Source: Dicaeum eximium
Lineage: Eukaryota > Chordata > Aves > Passeriformes > Dicaeidae
Direction of reading: 5' to 3'
Length of the DNA stretch: 64,000 bases
Assembly (NCBI GenBank): GCA_013396995.1
Contig: VWZP01006638.1
Coordinates: 607,702 to 671,701, forward strand
The notes below the pieces were generated by a model that worked only from the letters and a program-made list of their open reading frames with translations, was not told the DNA's origin and did no database searches. Within the stretch, counting starts at the first letter, position 1. Each line of letters begins with the position of its first letter. Shown in pieces: positions 23,641-32,580 of this stretch. Position numbers and translations under genes: made by a program.

Positions 23641-26600
23641 ACATAGACTCCCAGCTAGTGTGCTCAAAATTACTGTTTCACTATTCTCTCTCTCAACACG
23701 TAACACAAACAAGTTCCTTAGAAAAAAGAATCTTCCAATAAAGATGTAGTATCTTTACAAATGTAATAAGCCAGAGCACATGATAAATTAACACTGAACA
23801 GAAAACTGGGCCAGAATTCATAGAAGTGAAAATTCCAAGTGCTCAAGCTGACACACATGAAATGAGACTACTTTTAAAGTAGCAGCTGACTCAGCGTTTT
23901 ACAAAAACATAGATCCTATACAAGTACCTGGAATTAGCCCTGAAAAAACAAGGTCCTGGAATTATGTCTTCTGTATACTCACTGACTTTAGGATGTAACA
24001 AATTACAGGCAAATCCATCCTTTTAAACATTAAATTATTCACACTGACAGTAAAAAGTTAATAGATATTGCTTCTGACAATGTTCAAAAATAAATCTCAA
24101 AATATTTTATGCCATCCACCAAACTGTTTGAATAATTCTTTGCTTATGTGAAGAGTGACACAAGTAAAATAAGTGGAATACTCATCTCCTATCAATTTCC
24201 TTAGGCAAGATACAATGCAATTCTGTCCTAAATTCTGCTTTCAGTTTCTCTGTCAAAAAATCCTCATGTCTTTAGAACATCTAAGCTGATGGGTATTTGA
24301 TTATTTGAAGGGTAAAGAGCCATGGTATCTTCTTTTGCCTCTGTTCAGTATTTTAAAGGACATTTTCAACACAAAGATTTATCTCAAGTCTTTAAGTTTT
24401 CCTTGCACTTCTAGATTACTGAAAACAGAGCCTTTAGCAGTTTAATCCATAAAGAAAATGAAGGAAGAGAACACTCATTAGTAAAAACTACACTATAGGT
24501 AGTGTAGTTATCTGCAGCCTGGCTTCTATAGATGTGTTTAGTGACAACTGATTCATATATGGTTTATTTTAACTTTTTTTACTTAGAAATTAAAGCCTAA
24601 TACAGTGATTCACAGAGAGCAAAACTGATTTAGAATAAAGTGTCTGAATCATTTATAATTCTGAGCCTATGCTACTAGAGCAATACACTGTGGTGTAACA
24701 AAGCTCCTTTAAGGATCCTCCTAAGAAGAAGTCTTAAATTTCAGAACAAACATAATGGTAAGCATGAACACACTAGAAAGTGATGGAGATTCTGTTTTAA
24801 AAACATAAAATGAACACCCTAAAATAGAAGGTAGGGCGGTGAAAAAAAGATATACAAAAAGGGAGAAGAAAAAAATAAAGGTATTTATAAAGTTATCCAT
24901 TTTACAGTGCTTATTATGACTGTCATTCCAGGCAGTAAAACTCAACACTCCCCATTTTTGTACTACAAGTATTATACACAACAGCAATACAGAGCACTAT
25001 CTGTTCTGCTGTTCTAAAAAAGGCAATGACTATTTCCACTTAAAACAATAATTTGCAAATTTCTTGCAATGCCTAAGACACTAGAAAGTGTACAGACTGA
25101 GTACAGGGACACTTGCTATGAAAGAAGAAACACAGAAATGAAGCACAAAGTAAAGGTTGAGTAGAAAAGGTATAGAAGGAGCTAGAGAGGAGTGAGTACA
25201 TCTGGATACCAGTATGATTTTCTGTATTTCCTATGCTTTGGTTTCCACCATAGATTGGTCTTGGCAAATCTAATTCTTTTCAAACTACACATAACTGGAA
25301 GACTGCTCTTCCGGAGCACACCTGCTAAACAACAATTGTTAATGTAGGTGTCCTCCAAGGGATCAAACTACTGAAAAAAAACATCTCTCAAAACATGTGT
25401 AAGAAGAACTCCAAGTCCTCAGCACTAAATCTTTCCTTTACAAATCTACTCCCACTGCACCCCATGCTTGCTGATATGGGTATGGCCTTATCTCATTAAG
25501 AGTAACAGACAGTATGTTATGTTTTTAAAAAACGCTCAGAACATTGGAAAGAAGGGGTAATTTACATAAGGTATTCATAACTGCAGTACAGCTTTTGGAA
25601 GAACATAAGCTGGTTGACACTGCGTTGAAAAACAAGATACATTTGGAGCATCTGGCAGATGTAAACAAAAATCTATTACCTAGCACAGCCAGTGCATTAT
25701 ATGAAAAGCTGAAAATGCAAACCTTTTAGCGTTCAATATTTTTTCACTCAAAGTTTGTAAAATGCTAGCCACAATTAATAAACAAGACGAATACTCTCTC
25801 TAAAAAGGATGGGTATATTTGTTGAACAACCTGAAAAAAATCTACCCAACGCATTTTTAGTTTGTAACACTTGATTGATTCAATGTTCTGGAGGAGGAAA
25901 AGAAAAACCAAGCTTCCTCTGTAACTAAGTGAATAGGTTCAGATCAAAAGCATGACAGGGAACGTCTGTGTACATGCTACGGTCACTGCTAAAAGGACTT
26001 GCTCAGACATGTCTCTTCTGCTCCTGCTCCTGAAAAAAGTTAATTCAGAATTTAACTGGGAAAACACAAATGACTTTACAAATAATGACAAATTACTTCA
26101 ACAACATAATGCGGAGAAGAACTATAAATTATTCTCGTACATATCAATACTTACAAAGCTTGCTTGACAAATAGAGTATATTGAAACTGACTCTAAGGAG
26201 AAAAAAAATGCACTTAGTTTCTTCCCAAACACGTAGTGAATCAAAAAACTTTGGTTTTCAGCAATGTTTTATACGTTAGTAAATTGTCTAAAGAAGCACT
26301 GTCAGTAGACTTCTGTGAGTTTTTTCCTGTACTTTGCAGTGATTACACAAACATTAAGATGTCTATGACTATTTTTTATTTCTAATAGTTCACAACAATG
26401 ATGGTGCCTTTTGAATCATCATCAGTTCTGCATTCATTGGAAATATTTTTATATTTGAGACTTTTAGCAGGTATGAATATTATTTAACTTTTAACTGCTA
26501 TATATAGAGAATGCATATAAGTAAATGTTTCAATACACTTTCAAAAAAATAATAAACCCTCAGTGGAAACTTTCAAACCGCCTAACACGGGAAATTTAGA

Positions 26601-27300
26601 CAATGATTTGTCATAAGGAAGAAGTCAGAGAAAACAGAATTGTGCAGCATTGCTCTTGCAACAATAACAGAAGCGTATCTCCCCAACCCGAAATTTCCTC
26701 AACCAACATTCTTTAACACACTTTTCCCCGCCCAAGAAATCAGGAGACAGGAGATGAGTTAGTACAAACCCTAAGTCTTTCCCAAACCACTACACTCGCT
26801 GTTCACAAATCGTGAAGTGACAGGTGCAACAGGGTTTGGTTGGTTTTTTTTTTCCATTCTACACATAAATGTCCACCCATAAATATCGACGAAAACACGT
26901 ATTTCAGACTAAGTCTGAGGGGAAAAAAAATTCACCGTTTCGTTCCCTAAACTACGAAGGCAGTTTAATAAACGGAACACAGGACAGCGGTAGTACCTGG
27001 CAGCCGAACCGAGCCCCGACCCATCCCTGCCGGCTCTGTCCCCCACACGCCTTTGGGCGCCGCCGGCGAAGCAGAACCCGGACGGGTCCGAACGCCTCAC
27101 CCTCCCCTCTCGTTTCACTCATCTCCCGCCCCTTCCTGCCGCCTCCACCATCTTTGATTAGGGAAAAACTTGGCTCACCCCCCTCAACTGTCCCCCGTTC
27201 TCCCGAATCCCGCCGCTTTGAGGCGAGGAAGAGAGGCTACATCTCTTCGCCCTTGAAAACGAGCAGAGCCAGAGACGCTTCGCCTCGCTAAAGATAGATC

Positions 27301-27385
27301 AAATACCTCTGCACAAAAGACAAAGCAAACATCGCCCCGGGCAGCACCGTCGCCCTTGGCAGCGGAGGTCGCCTCACCCGGGGGC
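27301..27385 (-). other. POLK: Candidate splice-donor region of POLK non-coding exon 1
   Basis: Two good minus-strand donors lie here: CCGG followed by GTGAGG (exon end at 27378) and AGAG followed by GTATTT (exon end at 27307). Either could join to the acceptor at 15262. I cannot tell which is used from the sequence alone. Confidence 0.35.
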
Positions 27386-27423
27386 ACTGAAGCGATACCC
27401 GCCGGTGCAGGAACGACGAAACC

Positions 27424-27434
27424 AAGATGGCGGC
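27424..27434 (+). promoter_or_regulatory. YY1-type site 1
   Basis: AAGATGGCGGC is the textbook YY1 core as it occurs just downstream of transcription starts in CpG-island promoters. It lies 20 bp before the first ZNF143-type motif. Confidence 0.7.
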
Positions 27435-27453
27435 CGCGCGCCGCCGGACAGAG

Positions 27454-27471
27454 ACTACATCTCCCAGCACG
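27454..27471 (+). promoter_or_regulatory. ZNF143/SBS-type site 1
   Basis: ACTACATCTCCCAGCACG closely matches the ZNF143 (Staf) binding consensus, whose core is ACTACAnnTCCCAGC. This motif is enriched in bidirectional and housekeeping promoters. Confidence 0.75.
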
Positions 27472-27527
27472 TCCTGCGGCACGAACGAGAGGCAATGGCG
27501 CCCGGACTCACGTCCGCGCGACGCAGG

Positions 27528-27540
27528 ACTACAACTCCCG
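27528..27540 (+). promoter_or_regulatory. ZNF143/SBS-type site 2 (half match)
   Basis: ACTACAACTCCCG matches the left part of the ZNF143 consensus, but the right part (AGCATGC) is replaced by GTGGGGC. It has the same orientation as site 1, 74 bp away. Confidence 0.6.
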
Positions 27541-27554
27541 TGGGGCGCCGCGGC

Positions 27555-27563
27555 GGGGCGGGG
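27555..27563 (+). promoter_or_regulatory. GC box
   Basis: GGGGCGGGG is a perfect Sp1/KLF-type GC box between the second ZNF143-type motif and the second YY1-type motif. A further GGGGCGGG lies near 27771. Confidence 0.6.
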
Positions 27564-27600
27564 TGCTCCTGGATGGTGGCAGTGAGCGCCCGCCTCACCT

Positions 27601-27611
27601 AAGATGGCGGT
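27601..27611 (+). promoter_or_regulatory. YY1-type site 2
   Basis: AAGATGGCGGT again has the YY1 core in plus orientation. By analogy with other promoters, it would fit just downstream of a CERT1 transcription start near 27.59 kb; this placement is inference. Confidence 0.6.
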
Positions 27612-27831
27612 GGCGGGAGCGCGCTGAGCGGGTGCCCGGCAGGCGGACGCGCGCTCGCCCCTCCTCCCCTCACTGTCCCGGTGTTGTGGCTCTGGCCGCG
27701 GGCGGGGTCTGAGGGGCCGCGGCGCGGGGATCCCGGGGCTGCGAGCCTGGTTGCTGGCCGGTCGCTGGCAGGGGCGGGTGGCGCTCCGTGGCGGCACCCG
27801 CTCGAGTAGAGCCTGGCTCTCCGGTCCCTTC

Positions 27832-27914
27832 NNNNNNNNNNNNNNNNNNNNNNNNNNNNNNNNNNNNNNNNNNNNNNNNNNNNNNNNNNNNNNNNNNNNN
27901 NNNNNNNNNNNNNN
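27832..27914. other. Assembly gap (83 N), probably hiding CERT1 coding exon 1
   Basis: A run of 83 Ns in the GC-richest part of the island. The CERT1 N-terminal exon (about 32 residues up to the codon before Trp33, by comparison with human CERT) cannot be found on the plus strand between 27.3 kb and 31.16 kb. It most likely falls in this gap. At least 96 coding bases plus UTR are needed, so the printed gap length is probably too short. Confidence 0.7.
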
Positions 27915-28350
27915 CGCCTCTACCCCATTCCTGCGCCCTGTCGCCCCCCACCCTCCGTGCTGTCAGTCGCGACCGCCCCGGGGGGCTCGGGCCGAGGGGC
28001 CCGGTGACGGGGGGGCCGGGCGGCTCCGCGGGCGGCGCTGGCACGGCCGGGGCACCGCCGCCTGACGGCGGAGCCGCTGCCAGGCAGAGCCCTCCCTCAG
28101 CCCCGCCGCCCCCTGCGGCCGCGGGAGCCTTTCCTCGAGCAGAGCCGCGGTCTCCGCCGCCCCCGAACCCGCCGGCCGCACGCCTCGGAGCTCGCCAGCC
28201 GCGCAGGGAGGGCGTCTCCCCGGCCCGGGCTCCGGCCGGAGCGGCGCCGGGCCTGGGTGTCGCGGCTACCCGGGAGCTCCCGGAGGCGCCCGCAGCCAGT
28301 CGTTTCTCCTCGGGAGCAGGCACGGCTTTGAATGCAAGTATCAAAACAGG

Positions 28351-31165
28351 GCAGTGAAATACTCCTGCGGCAAGAGATAACGGGAGGAGCGGAAAAGGAA
28401 AATGGCTATACGGCTTATTTCCCGTTTTAAAAATAACCATAGTTATTTTCTCTTTTATCGCTGAAAATAAGGTGGCTTCCGAGCATGTGTCGGTTTATGC
28501 TGGAAAATTTCATTTTCAGAAGTAATTTGGAGTAGAATATTGAATTACTTTGTTTTTATACGGCTATTTTATTTTTTATTACAGAAAGTATATTCAGAAT
28601 AACGTTGAAATATCTGTAAGATTAAAGCACTATGTTTTGAAATTTTTTTCTTGTCCTATGCGATAAGGCTAGGCACAAGCGAACGTAGGAGGAACGGGAT
28701 ACAGAGATCTTACACTGCCCTGAATGTGTAGAAAATAACTCAGCCATAACTGAGTTCACACTGTTGTGAGGGACTTTGTGAAATCCTTCCAGCCTGGAAA
28801 TGTTTCTAACCCTAGAGATAAGAGGAACGGTTAAGAGAAGAGAAGGATCTCTGCTCTCATTTTTAAGATCTTATCTAATAATAGATGGGGGAAGGAGGGG
28901 ATGAGATGTATGTGATAGTGTTAGAGCAGTCACAATGAGAGATTTTTGTTTGGTGTACTTCTGCTGTTCTGTTTGCATTTTTCTCACAGAAAAGTTTTCC
29001 TTGGGTAAGATGCTTTTGTCGTTAGAAGGGAAGTAATTTGTGGAATGTAATTAATTTTTACGTTAGCAAATTAGATACAAAGTCCAGGTGCAGTAGTGTA
29101 GCAGGTGAAGCCATAGCTTCAGACATTCTAGCTGAGGTGTGTGCAAACTCTTTACTTTTCTGGATGATTGTGCTGAGTGTAGCAGACACTGTCTTTCCCA
29201 TGAGAACCCGGAATTTAATCTGAATAGTCAAGTATGGCGAAACCTGTCTCAATGAATATGTTTGAGGGGTAAGGTTACCTTTCGTTAGTTGATACCTCAG
29301 TAATTATTAAGGTAAACTAATTAAAATGGAGTGGTAGCATACTGAACTTTCTACTAAGGAAATACCTATTTAATAACTTACTGTGTATAATGAAGTTGTA
29401 AAATCATAGAAGTAGGCTGCAGTTCACTGTGTGAGTAGTAGTTTTAGTAGTTCTTTCCTTCAGTAAAGACAAAAGCTGTGAAGGTAATGGAGTAATTTGG
29501 TAAGATAAACTTGTTAGAAGTATATCTTGATGGTGTTTTGAAATGTTTTGAAACTCTAGGCTTTTTTCCATTGTATTTCCTGCTAATGATTTTAAGGTGG
29601 ACACAAAGAAAGAACTTCAGTGGAAGAAGCTTTCAGGAAGCATGAGAATCTAGATGCTTGGAAAAACACTGGTCTTTTCTCTGCCAAAACCTCGTGCCTA
29701 CCGAAGTATACTTTAAGGAGTCTCTTAATTCATGGCACATTTGAATTGCAGCAGCAAGCTTGATTGCAACAGCAGATGCAAGATTCACTGCTGTATATGT
29801 TTCTGTTAACTTTTTCAGAGAAGGGAAGGTGCTTTTCGTTGCTGTTTTTTTTTCCCCCAAGATAACTTTCGACTCTGCCTTGCACATCCTGGGAGGAGTT
29901 GGGAACATGAGAGATAGGAAAAGAGGAAGGCAGGAAATAATACACCTCTGTGACTGATTGTGCTACCACTTCATGCACTAAGCACACTTGAGGCTTTCTT
30001 TAAGTAATGCTGTATTTAGCCATTAGATGTATTAAGAGATGAAAAAGGGCTTTATATTTTAAGAGCAAATCAAGGTCTTGCCTACATTGGAAAATTGTTA
30101 AGAATTTCTCAGCTATAATTTTTTCCTTACATCTTATTACTAAAGTTAACATGTAATTGTGGAATACGTGTTAACTAATGATGAAGTGGGACCAAGACTG
30201 CTAGTTAACTTTTCCCCCACATTTTTTAGATTACAAAATAATGATGGATAGACTTAACTGTTAACCAGAGTTTTTCATCGAAGAACATTTGTCAAAATCA
30301 AAGAAAGGCTTGCATTACAAGATTGGTTTCAATGCTTTTGTTTCTATTTTTATCAAATTAATGACATTTCCGCTATGATTGGTTAGTAAGTATCAGTGTA
30401 TTGTCAGAATTACAGGATAGTCCTGATTTTCTATCAGTGTCAGATCATTCTGTGAATTTCATATGATTCTAAAAGTGCAGTCAGAAAGATGTTGCAAATA
30501 TAAGAATAGTAATCAGAACTTTTGGTCACTTCTTCCTAGATCTCTCTACAATTAATCCAGAATTTGTTCCTGGAATATTGGTTTTATTCAGTGTGTGAAT
30601 GTGGAGTCCCTAGTAAAATCTGAATAGCAAAAACATGATTGGATGTCTGCTGATAACCAAATATCTTCTTAGTGAAAGTAGTTGGAATTAAAACCTAAAA
30701 CACCATGTATGGGCAATATTAAATTAATAAAGCACTGAGTTCTCTAGGCACTACTTTTGAGTAGTTATAGTTATTTACTGTGCTGTGGGATAATGGCATG
30801 TTTGTATTTATATGAAGATAATGTCTATATCATATTTTATATAAAATAAATTATTCTATGTTCCGCTTAAGTCTTTGGGCCTAGTATGTTTATTGTCTTC
30901 AATGGCACTGCCAAGGCCAGTCATAATAGAGTCCAGACATCTGTTTTCTTATTGACCCTTCAAAACAAGTACTTTTTTGTTGCTTTAGGAATTTGTAAAA
31001 TTACTCCAGGAGCTCTGAGCAGAAAAAAGTTCTCATTTGGGAAGAAAATAATTCTTATAAAAATAAGTTGCCTTTTTTCTTCAGGTGCTCAAAAGCCTAA
31101 AAAATATCCATCATTCTTTTAGTGTTGTCTTTCCATTGGCTTATCTCTGGAAAATTTTTTTACAG
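28351..31165 (+). other. CERT1 intron 1 (visible part)
   Basis: AT-rich intron following the CpG island and ending with the acceptor TTTTTTTACAG at 31165. No transposon family, RNA gene or further exon is recognised. Confidence 0.75.
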
Positions 31166-31300
31166 TGGACCAACTACATTCATGGGTGGCAGGATCGATG
31201 GGTAGTTCTGAAAAGCAACACACTCAGTTATTACAAGTCTGAAGATGAAACAGAGTATGGCTGCAGAGGCTCTATCTGTCTGAGCAAGGCTGAGATTACA
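31166..31300 (+). CDS. CERT1: CERT1 coding exon 2 (PH domain, first half)
   Basis: This 135-nt, phase-0 exon encodes 45 residues beginning WTNYIHGWQDRWVVLKSNTL and ending YGCRGSICLS then KAEIT. It corresponds to residues 33-77 of human CERT. It contains the basic strand (WQDRW, with the Arg that binds PI4P, human R43) and the Gly (human G67) whose mutation to Glu in LY-A cells abolishes Golgi targeting; both are intact here. Differences I recall from human are Ser for Asn, Thr for Ala and Glu for Val near the exon end. The donor is GTAAGT. Confidence 0.97.
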
Positions 31301-31799
31301 GTAAGTACAATTTTATTGTTGATATCATTCATGTTTTGAGGTGCTGTATATTTGTATCTGGTGAAAACAAACATGGGTATGGCAATTTATTTTAGGTCAT
31401 CTGCTTATGACAGTGGCATCAGTGGAACACTGTGGAGCAGGGCAAGGAATTCCTGATGCGAAGACAAACTTAATTTGTGGCTTTAGCAAGCAACTTTTCA
31501 TTTCTTACATTAGAGGGTTTTGTGGGTTGATAGACTGTCTGCCTCTAAAGGCTGCAAAGTTTTTTCCATGGGTCAGTTTAAGACCCCAGACCAACTTCCC
31601 AGAGGAGGCAGCATCCTTCACAGTCTTTGAAAGAAGAGCGTAGTGGTTCTTGACTTTCTGAACATAACTCTGTAGGTTTCCAAAAGAAAATGTTCTTCTC
31701 TGTGCTTCTTTCTCTGAACAAGTTCCTGTGTTGTTGTTTTTGTCAAATGCTAAAAGAAGGTATGGAATAGACTGGTAGGAATAAAGAGCCTATATATAA

Positions 31800-32155
31800 A
31801 TGAGCATAAGTGTTATGAGGAGTGGCTGAGGGGGCTGGGGTTGCTTAGGCTGGAGAAGAGGAGGCTGAGGGGGGACCTTATTGCCGTCTTAAACTATCTG
31901 AATGGAGGTTGCAGTAAGTTCCATTTCAGTCTCTTCTTCCAGATATGAAGTAGAAGGATGAGAGTACATGTGCTCAGGGCTGTAAAACATTGAAACAGGA
32001 TGCCCACAGTATGGTGAAGATACCATCCCTGCAAGTGTCAGAAAAAGTGTGGATATGGCACTTGATGGCGTGGTTTAATGGTGAACATGGTGTTGCTGGG
32101 TTGATGGTTGGACTTGATAACATTAGAGTTTTTTAACCTTTATGACTCCATGAAA
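31800..32155 (+). mobile_element. CR1 LINE fragment, 3' end
   Basis: A plus-strand CR1 3' end. Its blocks are GAGGAGTGGCTGAGGGGGCT, CTGGAGAAGAGGAGGCTGAG, GGGGGACCTTATTGCCGTCT and, near the end, TTGATGGTTGGACTTGATAA. These follow the usual CR1 terminal region closely but with many substitutions and small deletions, so the copy is old. It sits about 0.5 kb downstream of CERT1 coding exon 2. Confidence 0.9.
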
Positions 32156-32542
32156 TCTTAAAAAAAGGAATTGGCCTTAGAAGATAAAGAAAAAAATATT
32201 TTTTGGCTTTCAGAATTACAGTACACATTATGACTAATGGTTGTCAAAAAGCATGCTGTAGTCTTTCTGCAATACCATTAAATAGCCTGTGGAGTTATGT
32301 GATTTAGAGTAAAAATAGCTGGACTTTCATGTAGCACACAAATTCCTAAAGTAGTAGTGTTAAATCTTAGTGTGTATATTCTTATTCCACCAAATATGTG
32401 GAGTTTTTTCAAGCTGAATAAGGGATGACGAACGAGAAGTATTCTTCCTTACTAACAATCAGCTTACAAATAGAATTTTATTAAACACCTCCTGGTTTGA
32501 AAGAAAAAAAAAAGACCGGATTGATACATCAATCAGTACATA

Positions 32543-32580
32543 TTTCTCCAAAATACATCAAATTATGTATTTTGGAGAAA
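32543..32580. repeat. Perfect inverted repeat, 16-bp arms, 6-base loop
   Basis: The left arm TTTCTCCAAAATACAT (32543-32558) is the exact reverse complement of the right arm at 32565-32580, separated by CAAATT. Pairing stops outside the arms. It could form a small stem-loop in DNA or in CERT1 pre-mRNA. Confidence 0.95.

Larger units (their letters stand above)
15263..27300 (-). other. POLK intron 1 (long, 5' UTR intron)
   Basis: This interval runs from the first coding exon to the CpG island; the right edge is approximate because exon 1 is not resolved. It holds CR1 fragments at 16171-16452 and 23079-23185, the 1.36-kb direct repeat with a single N, and a short TTAGGG tract at 23622-23640. 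A 10-bp inverted repeat (AACTACACTA / TAGTGTAGTT) lies at 24486-24509. The remainder is AT-rich with no recognised gene. If the direct repeat is an assembly error, the true intron is about 1.36 kb shorter. Confidence 0.75.
1..27400 (-). other. POLK: POLK gene, 5' part (DNA polymerase kappa), partial
   Basis: This is the gene-level span of a Y-family translesion DNA polymerase that copies past bulky minor-groove lesions in the nucleus. Eight consecutive coding exons on the minus strand (15221-15084, 13163-13044, 7782-7630, 7234-7103, 5403-5250, 3210-2995, 1301-1177, 993-827) join in frame through GT-AG sites into about 402 residues that follow vertebrate POLK closely. The exons carry the N-clasp, palm/fingers and the thumb helix-hairpin-helix. 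The rest of the little finger, the UBZ zinc fingers and the PCNA-binding tail must lie left of base 1. The non-coding first exon should lie in the CpG island near 27.3-27.4 kb, but its edges are not resolved, so the right end given here is approximate. The gene is head to head with CERT1. Confidence 0.95.
26990..28350. promoter_or_regulatory. CpG island, POLK/CERT1 bidirectional promoter
   Basis: An abrupt change from AT-rich intron to GC- and CpG-dense sequence, lying between the 5' ends of two divergently oriented genes. It contains NotI-type GCGGCCGC at 27431-27438 and again near 28116, GC boxes, two ZNF143-type and two YY1-type motifs, and no TATA box that I can see. The composition is typical of a housekeeping promoter. 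The human POLK and CERT1 (COL4A3BP) genes are also head to head, so a shared promoter is expected. Long open frames across the island (for example 26869-27291 plus, 27670-28440 minus, 27788-28357 plus) are products of GC-rich composition. Confidence 0.9.

Noticed and set aside
26869..28440. Arginine/proline/alanine-rich open frames across the CpG island, some running through the N gap
   Set aside because: GC-rich sequence lacks stop codons. None resembles the expected CERT1 N-terminus or any known protein, and those crossing Ns are not interpretable.
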